A stretch of DNA of 64,000 nucleotides. Source: Bifidobacterium polysaccharolyticum. GTDB taxonomy: Bacteria > Actinomycetota > Actinomycetes > Actinomycetales > Bifidobacteriaceae. The translations under genes were made by a program, and so were the position numbers. Where the stretch lies: positions 248,001 through 312,000 of the forward strand of contig NZ_JACFQG010000002.1 in assembly GCF_016101585.1 (NCBI RefSeq), given 5' to 3'. Positions 29,819 to 38,337 of this stretch are shown in pieces. The number at the start of each line of letters is the position of its first letter. The first letter of the stretch is position 1. Under the pieces are notes generated by a model, which was given only the letters and a program-made list of their open reading frames with translations, made no database searches and was not told where the DNA came from.

Positions 29819-30136
29819 ATGCCCCTGTCCATCATTGAAGTACTGGAGACTGAGGAATTCAGCCGGTGGATTGATGAAATGAAAGACACCCAGTCGGCAG
29901 TACGTATCCTGCACCGATGGGAACAAGTAAAGCTATCCGGGCACCCGTTAGGGGATTGGAAGACTTTGGGAGAAGGCGTATTCGAAATGCGTTTTCACTA
30001 TGGTCCTGGTTACCGCACCTACTTTGGCTTGAAGAACAGACAGGTCGTGCTACTGCTTTGCGGCGGCAGCAAGGCTCATCAAAAGAGGGACATAGACCAG
30101 GCAAAACATCTGTGGAAGTCATATCTGGAAAGCTGA
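29819..30136 (+). CDS. HigB/RelE-superfamily toxin
   Basis: A 105-residue protein of the phage-Gp49/HigB-like addiction toxin family in the RelE fold, which typically cleaves mRNA at the ribosome. Family features are the EFSRWIDEMKD start, GDWKTLGEGVFEMRFHYGPGYRTYF and the C-terminal LLCGGSKAHQKRDIDQA. GGGAGGGGA precedes the ATG. The antitoxin follows 48 bases downstream, giving the toxin-first order of HigBA systems. Activity is inferred from the family. Confidence 0.88.
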   Translation: MPLSIIEVLETEEFSRWIDEMKDTQSAVRILHRWEQVKLSGHPLGDWKTLGEGVFEMRFHYGPGYRTYFGLKNRQVVLLLCGGSKAHQKRDIDQAKHLWKSYLES

Positions 30137-30184
30137 TGTCAGCCAACGGTCAAGGAAACGGACCACATTAAGGACAGGGTTGTG

Positions 30185-30499
30185 ATGATGTTGAAGATCA
30201 GGAAATTTCGTGCAGGCGACCATATACATAGTGAGCAGGCGGCCGTCACCTACCTGCAGGTTGCCATGGAAGAGGCCGACAAGGCCGAAAACCCTCGGCA
30301 AGGAGCTGCCATCATCGCAAATGCACTCGGCGAGGTAGCGCGAGCACAGAGGCATATGAGCGCCATCGCCTCGGATGCCGACCGATCCCGTTCGGGCATC
30401 TACAAGGCCCTGAGCAATCAGGGGGATCCGGCGCTGAGTACGGTCATCAGCGCCATCCACGCAGCGGGAGGCAGCCTGACAGTGACTATGGCTCGCTAA
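30185..30499 (+). CDS. HigA-like antitoxin (addiction module antidote)
   Basis: A 104-residue antitoxin with a helix-turn-helix in its second half (MSAIASDADRSRSGIYKALS, followed by GDPALSTVISAIHAAGG), matching the putative addiction module antidote family. It should neutralise the toxin encoded just upstream and repress their promoter at 29734-29762. Start options are ATG 30185 or GTG 30182; AAGGA at 30170 serves either. Confidence 0.85.
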   Translation: MMLKIRKFRAGDHIHSEQAAVTYLQVAMEEADKAENPRQGAAIIANALGEVARAQRHMSAIASDADRSRSGIYKALSNQGDPALSTVISAIHAAGGSLTVTMAR

Positions 30500-30543
30500 T
30501 GGGCCTATCCGATAGCCTGTCATGCTTGATTCTCCAGCGCTGA

Positions 30544-30721
30544 CAGGTAAAATCTATGTCCATATTGTTATGGCGTAGCATGTGAACGGCATTCAACGAA
30601 TTCAAAGCCGACTCCAGTCGGCAGTTCCGCGCTCGACGCTTCCGAGGCGTAGGCGGGTTTGAGGAGACCTGGTCGAGGCCCATCCCACCGGGGATGAACC
30701 CTTTCAAGGAATGCCGTGTTC
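30544..30721 (+). promoter_or_regulatory. Structured leader of mntP (possible cis-regulatory RNA)
   Basis: The leader holds several nested helices: CGGCATTC (30587-30594) with GAATGCCG (30709-30716); GCCGAC with GTCGGC (30607-30622, four-base loop); ACGCTT with AGGCGT (30636-30650); and CATCCC with GGGATG (30680-30695). An alternative helix joins CAGGT (30544-30548) to ACCTG (30667-30671). The long-range helix covers the ribosome site AAGGA and the first base of the GTG start. mntP genes are often under the manganese yybP-ykoY riboswitch, but I could not match its conserved GGGGAGUAG loop, so the class is unassigned. Confidence 0.45.
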
Positions 30722-31279
30722 TTAAGATTGTTGTTTATCGCTTTAGGTGTATCTTCCGACGCTTTTGCCGTCTCCATCAGCAAGGGACTGTCTGTAGAGC
30801 GACTGCGGGCCCGCCATCATTGGCTGGTCGGACTTTGGTTCGGCGGGTTCCAGACTCTGCTGCCCCTGCTTGGCTACTTCGCAGCCTCCATGTTGCAGGA
30901 CTCCCTGGCCGCTGTGGATCACTGGATTATCTTCGGCATTCTGTCGGCCATCGGGGTCAACATGATCCGCGAGGGCATCTACGGCAAGGAAGAAGGAGCG
31001 GACGGAGAAGAGAGCTTCTCCTGGCGGCAAATGCTTCCTGCAGCCATAGCCACCAGCATCGACTCATTCGGCGTGGGCGCGGGCCTGGCCCTGCTGGGCA
31101 TCAACATCTGGCTGTCCGCACTGGTCATCGGGTTGGTGACGGCTGCGGTCTCCATAGCGGGATTGCGCATCGGATACGTTGTCGGTTCCCGCTGGCGCAA
31201 GCCGGCCAGAATCGCCGGCGGCATCATTTTGATAGTCATGGGCATCCAGATCCTTCTGGATCACCTGATGAACGCCTAG
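30716..31279 (+). CDS. mntP: Manganese efflux pump MntP
   Basis: A 187-residue, six-helix inner-membrane protein that exports Mn(II). The two internal repeats each carry the conserved aspartate motif: ALGVSSDAFAVSISKGL near the N-terminus and ATSIDSFGVGAGLAL in the second half. The start is GTG at 30716, with AAGGA five bases upstream; homologues begin within a few residues of this point. Start codon and ribosome site lie inside the structured leader described separately, so translation is probably regulated. The stop abuts the convergent gene at 31281. Confidence 0.92.
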   Translation: MFLRLLFIALGVSSDAFAVSISKGLSVERLRARHHWLVGLWFGGFQTLLPLLGYFAASMLQDSLAAVDHWIIFGILSAIGVNMIREGIYGKEEGADGEESFSWRQMLPAAIATSIDSFGVGAGLALLGINIWLSALVIGLVTAAVSIAGLRIGYVVGSRWRKPARIAGGIILIVMGIQILLDHLMNA

Positions 31280-31280
31280 C

Positions 31281-31943
31281 TCAGATCGTCGTCTGGAGGA
31301 CGAGTGCCGCCAGTACCACGATGGCTCCGGACAGAAGCACCGACATCAGCGCCAGACCAATGGCCCCGTGCCGATCAGCTGCTTCTTTGGCCCAGCGATA
31401 GCCTGCGGCGATGAGCCCGATCAGCAGCAGCAAGGCCACAAGCACCACCAGGATCGGCATCAGGTCAGGTCCGAAGCCCCTGACCAGCTCTGGCAGGAAG
31501 ACCCATCCCGAGGCGGCGATAGCGGTGACCCCGCCCATGGCCGTTGCAGAAATGCCTCGGATGACCATCTGCCGGTCCCGACGCATCATCTGCCGAACGA
31601 ACATAAACACAGCCAGGAGGGCAAGCAGGAATGCCGCAGTCGACAGCCAGACCCTGAAGGCGTCAGACCCCTGCACGACCAAGGCCGGAACCAGGCAGAC
31701 CAAGGTCAGCAAACCGAACATGGCTCGGTCTGGGCCGGTGCGAATACCCCGACCCACCAAGGGCCAAGAGGCCAACAGGGCCAATGCCAGCACCAGAACC
31801 AGGAAGGCCTGCACCCATCGGGCGACCCGAGGCTCGGCCAACAAGCCCGCCGCCACGCCCGGCAGGATCAGCGCCGCCAGGGCCAGCAGCTGCGTCAAGG
31901 CGGGCGCGCGCCCATCCCGGGTTTCTTTTACGGTCTGCGCCAT
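31281..31943 (-). CDS. Multi-pass membrane protein, unknown function
   Basis: A 220-residue protein with about six predicted membrane helices, for example LLALAALILPGVAAGLLA, WVQAFLVLVLALALLASWPL and ILVVLVALLLLIGLIAAGY. No catalytic or binding motif is recognised. The Met at 31943 is preferred over 31976 because it gives a short charged N-terminus before the first helix. It converges on mntP with a single base between stops and is divergent from glnR. Confidence 0.7.
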   Translation of the reverse strand: MAQTVKETRDGRAPALTQLLALAALILPGVAAGLLAEPRVARWVQAFLVLVLALALLASWPLVGRGIRTGPDRAMFGLLTLVCLVPALVVQGSDAFRVWLSTAAFLLALLAVFMFVRQMMRRDRQMVIRGISATAMGGVTAIAASGWVFLPELVRGFGPDLMPILVVLVALLLLIGLIAAGYRWAKEAADRHGAIGLALMSVLLSGAIVVLAALVLQTTI

Positions 31944-32104
31944 GGGTCCTCCTGCCTGTCCCCATCGGGGAGCCATACGTCACATCCTAGGGCAAGGCCA
32001 TCCTGTGAACTCGAAGCCCTGTGACGGGCCGATTGTACAATGATGACGACTGTTCAACGAATCCACCCCTCTATGGACGAACGGACAGGGAAGAAGGTAC
32101 CCCC

Positions 32105-32935
32105 GTGACGGATCTGACCTTGATGACCTGCGCCGAGGACCCGGCATCGGTTCTGCCAGCCTTGGCCCTGCTCTCCCATCGGGTGCGCGTTCTGCCCTTG
32201 GACGCCGCCTCCCTGGTAAGAATGCCCGAGGACACAGTGCTGCTGATCGATGCCAGCGACGACCTGGCCGAGGCCAAGACCCTCTGCAACCTGACCCGGG
32301 CCTCGGGCCTGTCCACGCCCATCATCCTGGTTCTGAGCGAGGGCGGCTTCACCGTGGTCAATGCCAGCTGGGGCGTGGCCGACGTCATCATTCAGTCCGC
32401 ATCCCCCGCCGAGGTCGAAGCTCGGCTGCGTCTGGTCTGCCAACGCGTGACCCCGATACGCAAGCCGGATGCTCAGCCCGAAGAGGCTGAGGACCAGGTG
32501 CCCACTGGTCAGGTCCGCTCGGGCGATCTGGTTGTGGACACCGAAAGCTACACAGCCCGAATCCACGGTCGTCCCATCAACCTGGCCTACAAGGAGTTCG
32601 AGCTGCTCAAATACCTGGTTCAGCATCCCGGCAGGGTCTTCACCAGGGCACAGCTCCTCCAGGAGGTCTGGGGCTATGACTACTACGGCGGCACCAGGAC
32701 GGTTGATGTGCATGTGCGGCGGCTCAGGGCCAAGCTGGGCAGCGAGTACGAGCACCTGATCGGCACGGTCCGCAATGTGGGCTACCGGTTCGACCCGCCC
32801 TCGTCAGCACGGACGACCTCAGCCCCCAAGCCCGAGCCGGATGTCGGGACCAACCCAGATCCAGCCGAACAAGAGGACAGCCAGTCAGAACAATCCCAGG
32901 ACTCCAAGAAGAAGAAAACCGATCATAGTGACTGA
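32105..32935 (+). CDS. glnR: GlnR-type nitrogen response regulator
   Basis: An OmpR-family orphan regulator that controls nitrogen assimilation in actinobacteria. The N-terminal atypical receiver (VLPALALLSHRVRVLP, DTVLLIDASDDLAEAKTLC) follows the GlnR pattern, and the winged-helix domain is nearly the family consensus: LAYKEFELLKYLVQHPGRVF, WGYDYYGGTRTVDVHVRRLR and GTVRNVGYRF. The start is GTG 32105; no sensor kinase adjoins. A Lys/Asp/Ser-rich tail of about 50 residues follows the DNA-binding domain and is not in the Streptomyces protein. It overlaps nth by eight bases, so the two are co-translated. Confidence 0.93.
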   Translation: MTDLTLMTCAEDPASVLPALALLSHRVRVLPLDAASLVRMPEDTVLLIDASDDLAEAKTLCNLTRASGLSTPIILVLSEGGFTVVNASWGVADVIIQSASPAEVEARLRLVCQRVTPIRKPDAQPEEAEDQVPTGQVRSGDLVVDTESYTARIHGRPINLAYKEFELLKYLVQHPGRVFTRAQLLQEVWGYDYYGGTRTVDVHVRRLRAKLGSEYEHLIGTVRNVGYRFDPPSSARTTSAPKPEPDVGTNPDPAEQEDSQSEQSQDSKKKKTDHSD

Positions 32936-33644
32936 TGCATCATCAAATCGAAAGCGTCCCCAAGGCAGGGAAAGCAAGGCCCACCGCCTGGCCCGCATGC
33001 ACGAGGAGTACCGCATCCTCTGCCAGGTCTTTCCCGAGGCGGTCTGCGCCCTGCACTTTCACAACCCCTTCGAACTGCTGGTGGCCACTGTCCTGAGCGC
33101 CCAAACCACCGATAAGCGGGTAAACTCGGTGACCCCTGAACTCTTCGAGCGCTACCCCGATCCCGCAGCCATGGCCCAGGCCCAGCCGAACGAACTGGAG
33201 GCCATAATTCACCCGGTGGGCTTCTACCACGCCAAGGCCCGCCACCTGCTGGGGCTCTCTCAGATGCTGACCGAAGACTACAACGGCAAGGTCCCCCAGA
33301 CCATGGAGGAGCTGACCGCTCTGCCCGGCGTGGGACGCAAGACCGCCAATGTAGTCCTTGGCAATGCCTTCAACATCCCCGGATTCCCGGTGGACACCCA
33401 CGTCACCCGGGTCACCGGCCGTCTGCGCTGGCGGACCGACTGGCGCAGCATCCACCCCGATCCAGTGAAGATCGAACATGAGATTTGCGACTGTTTCCCG
33501 CCCGAGGACTGGACCAATCTGTCGCACAGGCTGATCCTCCACGGCCGAGCCACCTGCCACGCCCGCAAGCCCGACTGCCTCCACTGCCCCCTGGCCGAAA
33601 CATGTCCCAGCGCCGAACTCCTGGCCGGACCGGCCTCTCGATAG
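32928..33644 (+). CDS. nth: Endonuclease III
   Basis: A base-excision-repair DNA glycosylase/lyase for oxidised pyrimidines. The helix-hairpin-helix LPGVGRKTANVVLG carries the catalytic Lys, and FPVDTHVTRV the catalytic Asp. The 4Fe-4S cluster ligands are in the spacing C-x6-C-x2-C-x5-C near the C-terminus. The start is taken as GTG 32928, overlapping the glnR stop; a later ATG (MHEEYR) is an alternative. Length 238 residues, normal for the family. Confidence 0.93.
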   Translation: MTDASSNRKRPQGRESKAHRLARMHEEYRILCQVFPEAVCALHFHNPFELLVATVLSAQTTDKRVNSVTPELFERYPDPAAMAQAQPNELEAIIHPVGFYHAKARHLLGLSQMLTEDYNGKVPQTMEELTALPGVGRKTANVVLGNAFNIPGFPVDTHVTRVTGRLRWRTDWRSIHPDPVKIEHEICDCFPPEDWTNLSHRLILHGRATCHARKPDCLHCPLAETCPSAELLAGPASR

Positions 33645-33654
33645 AATCAAAACC

Positions 33655-35187
33655 ATGGCACGGGGCAGACACACACAAATCAGATCCGGAATCATCTTTC
33701 TGCTGGTACTGGCGATCCTGACAGCGGGCACCTACATAGCCTGGCCGCTGGTGACAGGTCAGGGAAGCTGGCAGCTACCCTGGGCCCAGGGGAGCACGGG
33801 CCAGATCGTGCGCATTCGAGCCCGCCAGGCCCCCGTCTCCCTTGACATCCGCACCGAACCCGGATTCGCCACCGACCAGGCCCTGATGGGCAATGTCTAC
33901 CAGACTCTGACCAGGCCCGACGCCAAAGGCCGGCCGACGCCCGGCCTGGCTCAAAACTGGGAGGTCTCCTCAAACGGGCTGCTCTACACCTTTCATCTGC
34001 GCAATGACGCCCACTTCGCCGACGGACGCCGCCTGACCTCGGAGGATGCCCTCTGGTCCCTGCACCAGATCATCGACCACCAGTACCAGGGTCATCGGGA
34101 CCTGGATGGACTGGCCAGGGTCACCAACCCCGATGATGCCACACTGGTAATCGGCCTGAAGAGCCCGAACGCCAGGCTGCTGACCGCCCTGAGCGGTCGT
34201 GCGGGCATAGTCTACGACCGCCGGGCCCGTGTCAACTATTCCACTCGATCCGCTGGTTCAGGCCCCTACCAGGTGGATGACTGGCAGCCGGGCACCAGCC
34301 TGACCCTGACCGCCAGCAAGTCCTACCAAGGCCCGGACAAGGCCACCATCCACAAGGTGATCTTCAGCTATACCGGCAGCCCGCAAGAGACCATCAAGAA
34401 TCTGGACCAGGGACGCCTGGACGCTGTAGTGGACATGGATCCCGCCACCGCCAAACAGGCCGGCAAGGCGCCGACTGCCACGCCCAGCACAAACAATGTG
34501 GTCCTGGCCTTCAACAACGAGGCATCCAGCCTGCTATCCGACCAGCATGTGCGCGAGGCCGTCCGCTATGCCGTGGACCGCCAGGCGCTGGCCGATCTGG
34601 AAGGCGGCGGAGCCAAAGCGCTGGGCGGGCCGCTCAACGCGCTGAGCCCTGGCTATGATCCCGGTTTGCAGGCTTTCCCCTTCGACCGCATCCAGGCGGC
34701 CCGTCGAAACTCCTACTATGCCCCGTCCTACTATCACGGCGGTCTGCGCCTGATCTACCCCCAGGAATTCGGCAATCAGGTGGGCGATCTAATCAGCACG
34801 CAGCTGAAGGCGGTGGGCATCCCCAGCCAGGTCTCCATGGTGGACCAGGCTGCATTCCGCGACCAGGTGCTCAATCGCCACGACTATGACATGACCCTGC
34901 TGGTCATGGACAATGATGAAATCGACCGCTTCGCTGACCCCGAATCCACGATGCACTTCGACAACATCGATATTCAGAATTCCTGGAAGCAGGTGACGGA
35001 CTGCACTGACCAGAACACCTATGCCGAGCGACTGAAGGCCTTTGCCCGACAGGTCAGCGACCTCTCCCCCAGCGACTGGCTGTATCAGCGTACGCCCCTG
35101 GTCCTCACCGCCCCCCGCCTGCAGGGCATGCCTAGCTCTCTGGTGGACCGCTACCTGCCCCTGTGGAACCTGCGCATCCAGGGGTGA
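33655..35187 (+). CDS. Family 5 extracellular solute-binding protein (peptide type)
   Basis: A 510-residue DppA/OppA-like binding protein. An N-terminal hydrophobic segment (SGIIFLLVLAILTAGTYIAW) has no lipobox cysteine, so it is probably a membrane-anchored or secreted form rather than a lipoprotein. Family features include DQALMGNVYQTLTR, TFHLRNDAHFADGRRLTSED and the VREAVRYAVDRQAL segment. No permease or ATPase genes adjoin; it lies between nth and valS. Ligand unknown. Confidence 0.88.
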   Translation: MARGRHTQIRSGIIFLLVLAILTAGTYIAWPLVTGQGSWQLPWAQGSTGQIVRIRARQAPVSLDIRTEPGFATDQALMGNVYQTLTRPDAKGRPTPGLAQNWEVSSNGLLYTFHLRNDAHFADGRRLTSEDALWSLHQIIDHQYQGHRDLDGLARVTNPDDATLVIGLKSPNARLLTALSGRAGIVYDRRARVNYSTRSAGSGPYQVDDWQPGTSLTLTASKSYQGPDKATIHKVIFSYTGSPQETIKNLDQGRLDAVVDMDPATAKQAGKAPTATPSTNNVVLAFNNEASSLLSDQHVREAVRYAVDRQALADLEGGGAKALGGPLNALSPGYDPGLQAFPFDRIQAARRNSYYAPSYYHGGLRLIYPQEFGNQVGDLISTQLKAVGIPSQVSMVDQAAFRDQVLNRHDYDMTLLVMDNDEIDRFADPESTMHFDNIDIQNSWKQVTDCTDQNTYAERLKAFARQVSDLSPSDWLYQRTPLVLTAPRLQGMPSSLVDRYLPLWNLRIQG

Positions 35188-35231
35188 AAAGGCCGGTGCC
35201 CCTTGTCACTGTTCGTCCATAAAATGCTGGT

Positions 35232-37973
35232 ATGTCTGCTGAAAACCAAGGAATCGTCAATGCCCATCTGACCCCCCTGCCCGACAGGGTGGGCGTGGAT
35301 GGCCTGGAGGAAAAGTGGTGCCGCGACTGGGATGAGTCCGGCGTCTACCGCTTCCGCAACACCCGCGAGCGCTCCGGTGTCTACTCCATCGACACCCCGC
35401 CGCCCACGGTCTCGGGGCATTTGCATGTGGGACACGTCTTCTCGTACACCCATACCGACGTGATCGCCCGGTTCAAGCGGATGCAGGGCTACGACGTCTT
35501 CTACCCCATGGGCTGGGACGACAACGGTCTGCCCACCGAGCGGCGGGTCCAGAACTATTACGGGGTCCGCGTGGACACCTCGCTCAAGTACGATCCGGAC
35601 TTCAAGCCCCCCTTCCACGGGACCAAGGGTAAGAAGATCAGCGCCAAGGACCAGGTGCCCGTCTCCCGTCAGAACTTCATCGAACTATGCGAGGAACTGA
35701 CCGCCGAGGACGAGAAGCTCTTCGAGCAGCTCTGGCGGTCGCTGGGCTTGTCGGTGGACTGGTCGCAGACCTACCACACCATCGGCGAGCATCCCCGCCG
35801 GGTGGCGCAGAAGGCTTTCCTGCGGAACTTGGCCCGAGGCGAGGCTTACCAGAAGGAGGCCCCGGGACTCTGGGACGTGACCTTCCAGACCGCTGTGGCA
35901 CAGGCCGAGCTGGAGTCGCGCGAATATGACGGCTTCTATCACCGTGTGGCCTTCCGGTTTGCGGACGGCACGCCAATTTACATCGAGACCACCAGGCCTG
36001 AGCTGCTGGCGGCCTGCGGCGCCCTGATCGCCCATCCGGACGACAAGCGCTACCAGAAGTACTTCGGGCAGAAGGTCTACTCTCCCCTGTTCAAAGTGGA
36101 GGTGCCCATCCTGGCCCACCCCGCCGCAGAAATGGACAAGGGCGCCGGCATTGCCATGTGCTGCACCTTCGGCGACGTGACCGACGTGCAGTGGTGGCGG
36201 GATCTGAACCTGCCCACCAGGTCCATCATCCAGCGCAACGGACGAATCGTCATGGATGTGCCGGACTGGATCACCGATGAAGGCGGACGGCGAATCTTCG
36301 AGCAGACCGAGGGCAAGACCACCTTCTCAGCCCGCAAGATCATCGTGGATGCCCTGCGCGAGTCCGGCGACCTGGATGGCGAACCCAAGCCCACCAAGCG
36401 CATGACCAACTTCTATGAGAAGGGCGACAAGCCCCTGGAGATCGTCACCTCCCGTCAGTGGTACCTGCGCAATGGCGGCACCGACCAAAAACTCAACCAG
36501 GAGCTGCTGGAACGTGGCAAGGAGCTCAACTTCCATCCGGACTTCATGCGGGTACGCTACAACAACTGGGTCGAGGGACTTAACGGCGACTGGCTGATCT
36601 CCCGCCAGCGCTTCTTCGGAGTCCCCTTCCCCCTCTGGTACCCGGTCAGGGAAAACGGCGAGACCGACTACGCCCATCCCATCACCCCGGCCGAGGACAG
36701 GCTCCCCATCGACCCCAGCAGCGATGTGCCCGAGGGCTTCGAGGAGTCCCAGCGCGACCAGCCTGGCGGCTTCACGGCCGAGAAAGACATCATGGACACC
36801 TGGGCCACCAGTTCCCTGACACCCCAGATAGTGACACACTGGGCCGAGCCGGGCGAACAGGACCAGGCCCTCTTCAAGGCGACCTTCCCCATGGACCTGC
36901 GTCCCCAGGGCCAGGACATCATCCGCACCTGGCTCTTCAGCTCCATGGACCGCGCCCATCTGGAGAACGGCTGCCTGCCCTGGAGCGACACCACCCTGTC
37001 GGGGTGGATTCTGGACCCGGATCACAAGAAGATGAGCAAGTCCAAGGGCAATGTGGTGGTACCCGACGAACCCATCAAGAAGTATGGCGCTGACGCTGTG
37101 CGCTACTGGGCATCCTGCGCCCGGCTGGGCCTGGATGCCACCTACGATGAAGGACAGATGAAGATCGGCCGCCGCCTGGCCGTCAAGCTCCTCAACGCCG
37201 TCAAGTTCGCGCTGGCCATCGGACGTGAGGATGAAAACCATAAGGTCACTCAGGCAGCGGAGGCCACCTGGGACCCGGCTGATGTGACGGTCCCGCTGGA
37301 TCGCGCGGTCCTGGCCGGCCTTGCCCAGGTGATCGACCAGGCCACCAAGGCCCTGGAATCCTACGAGCACTCCAAGGCATTGGAAGTGACCGAATCCTTC
37401 TTCTGGGACTTCTGCGACAACTACATCGAGCTGGCCAAGAACCGGGCCTACGGAACCGCGGATGCCACCGGCAGGACCCCTGACGAGGCCCAGGTACTGA
37501 GTGCCCGCACAACCCTGGGACTGGTCCTGGACGCTCTAGATCGTCTTCTGGCTCCCTTCCTGCCCTTCGCCACCGAGGAGGCTTGGCAGTGGATGCATCA
37601 GGGGGACGGATCGGTTCACCGGGCCTCCTGGCCACGTTCAGAATCCTACCGTGCAGCTGCCCAGGGCCAGGATCCGGCTCTTTTGGCCTGGGCAGGCACG
37701 GCTTTGGCCTCACTGCGGCGGATCAAGTCCGAGGCCAAGGTCTCCATGAAGACCCCCATTCTCTCCGCCTGCTTAAGTGTGGCGCCGGAGGGCCTGGAAG
37801 CCGTGAAGGCCGCCTTGGACGACATAGCCGAAGCGGGTAGGGTTACCGGAGATCTGGATCTGGTCGAGGAGACCAATCAGCCCGATGCCAAGAGTGCCGG
37901 CGAGGATGAAACCGGCATCCGGGTGACCGCCAGCCAGCTGGGCGAGCCCCCGGCCAAGAAGCCTCGTAAGTAG
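35232..37973 (+). CDS. valS: Valyl-tRNA synthetase
   Basis: A 913-residue class I synthetase that charges tRNA-Val and edits mischarged threonine. The HIGH motif is HVGH in GHLHVGHVFSYTHTD and the KMSKS motif is intact (KMSKSKG, near residue 600). The editing domain and anticodon-binding C-terminal helices are present; the usual C-terminal coiled coil is short. No ribosome site precedes ATG 35232, but TAAAAT ends six bases before it, suggesting a leaderless transcript. A strong terminator follows. Confidence 0.97.
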   Translation: MSAENQGIVNAHLTPLPDRVGVDGLEEKWCRDWDESGVYRFRNTRERSGVYSIDTPPPTVSGHLHVGHVFSYTHTDVIARFKRMQGYDVFYPMGWDDNGLPTERRVQNYYGVRVDTSLKYDPDFKPPFHGTKGKKISAKDQVPVSRQNFIELCEELTAEDEKLFEQLWRSLGLSVDWSQTYHTIGEHPRRVAQKAFLRNLARGEAYQKEAPGLWDVTFQTAVAQAELESREYDGFYHRVAFRFADGTPIYIETTRPELLAACGALIAHPDDKRYQKYFGQKVYSPLFKVEVPILAHPAAEMDKGAGIAMCCTFGDVTDVQWWRDLNLPTRSIIQRNGRIVMDVPDWITDEGGRRIFEQTEGKTTFSARKIIVDALRESGDLDGEPKPTKRMTNFYEKGDKPLEIVTSRQWYLRNGGTDQKLNQELLERGKELNFHPDFMRVRYNNWVEGLNGDWLISRQRFFGVPFPLWYPVRENGETDYAHPITPAEDRLPIDPSSDVPEGFEESQRDQPGGFTAEKDIMDTWATSSLTPQIVTHWAEPGEQDQALFKATFPMDLRPQGQDIIRTWLFSSMDRAHLENGCLPWSDTTLSGWILDPDHKKMSKSKGNVVVPDEPIKKYGADAVRYWASCARLGLDATYDEGQMKIGRRLAVKLLNAVKFALAIGREDENHKVTQAAEATWDPADVTVPLDRAVLAGLAQVIDQATKALESYEHSKALEVTESFFWDFCDNYIELAKNRAYGTADATGRTPDEAQVLSARTTLGLVLDALDRLLAPFLPFATEEAWQWMHQGDGSVHRASWPRSESYRAAAQGQDPALLAWAGTALASLRRIKSEAKVSMKTPILSACLSVAPEGLEAVKAALDDIAEAGRVTGDLDLVEETNQPDAKSAGEDETGIRVTASQLGEPPAKKPRK

Positions 37974-37982
37974 GTTTCATTC

Positions 37983-38037
37983 CCGATGGTAACCGAGGCG
38001 GTTCGGCCATAGGCACCACCCCGGTTGCCATCGGTTT
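37983..38037 (+). terminator. Terminator of valS
   Basis: CCGATGG (37983-37989) pairs with CCATCGG (38028-38034), extended inward by AACCG with CGGTT, followed by TTT. Confidence 0.8.
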
Positions 38038-38337
38038 GCACTCGTAACAAGGCCGTTACAGTGCAACTAGCGTTACAGCCTGAAGGCCGGACGAACAATC
38101 GTCACCCATGCAAAAGCAGTACCAATCAGCATTCACGCAGTTTTGCAATCGAAAGCATGCCTGTTACGAGCTGCTCAGACCGAATTTGCCTGTGGAACAG
38201 CTTGATCACAACACTCTGCACCTTGCGAAGATTGTAATGCTAAAGTGGAGTTAGTAGAGGGATTTTACATGGTGTGCGTCGACGCAGTTATGGGGACTAT
38301 GACCTGGGAAGTCAGCACGCTTGGGGAGGAAGATTAA
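38038..38337. other. Leader region of the RCC1-repeat gene
   Basis: About 300 bases between the valS terminator and the RCC1-type gene. No gene is seen. GGGGAGGAAG precedes the ATG of the next gene; I could not settle on a promoter. Confidence 0.4.

Noticed and set aside
30544-30715. Definite assignment of the mntP leader as a yybP-ykoY riboswitch
   Set aside because: The conserved GGGGAGUAG loop could not be located by eye; only a generic structured leader is claimed.
32041-32104. Upstream in-frame extension of glnR to 32021
   Set aside because: Homologues begin at the VTDLTLMTC segment, and the extension is not GlnR-like; GTG 32105 fits better.
36327-37370. A 347-codon minus-strand frame inside valS
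   Set aside because: Antisense to the KMSKS half of valS and without recognisable features.
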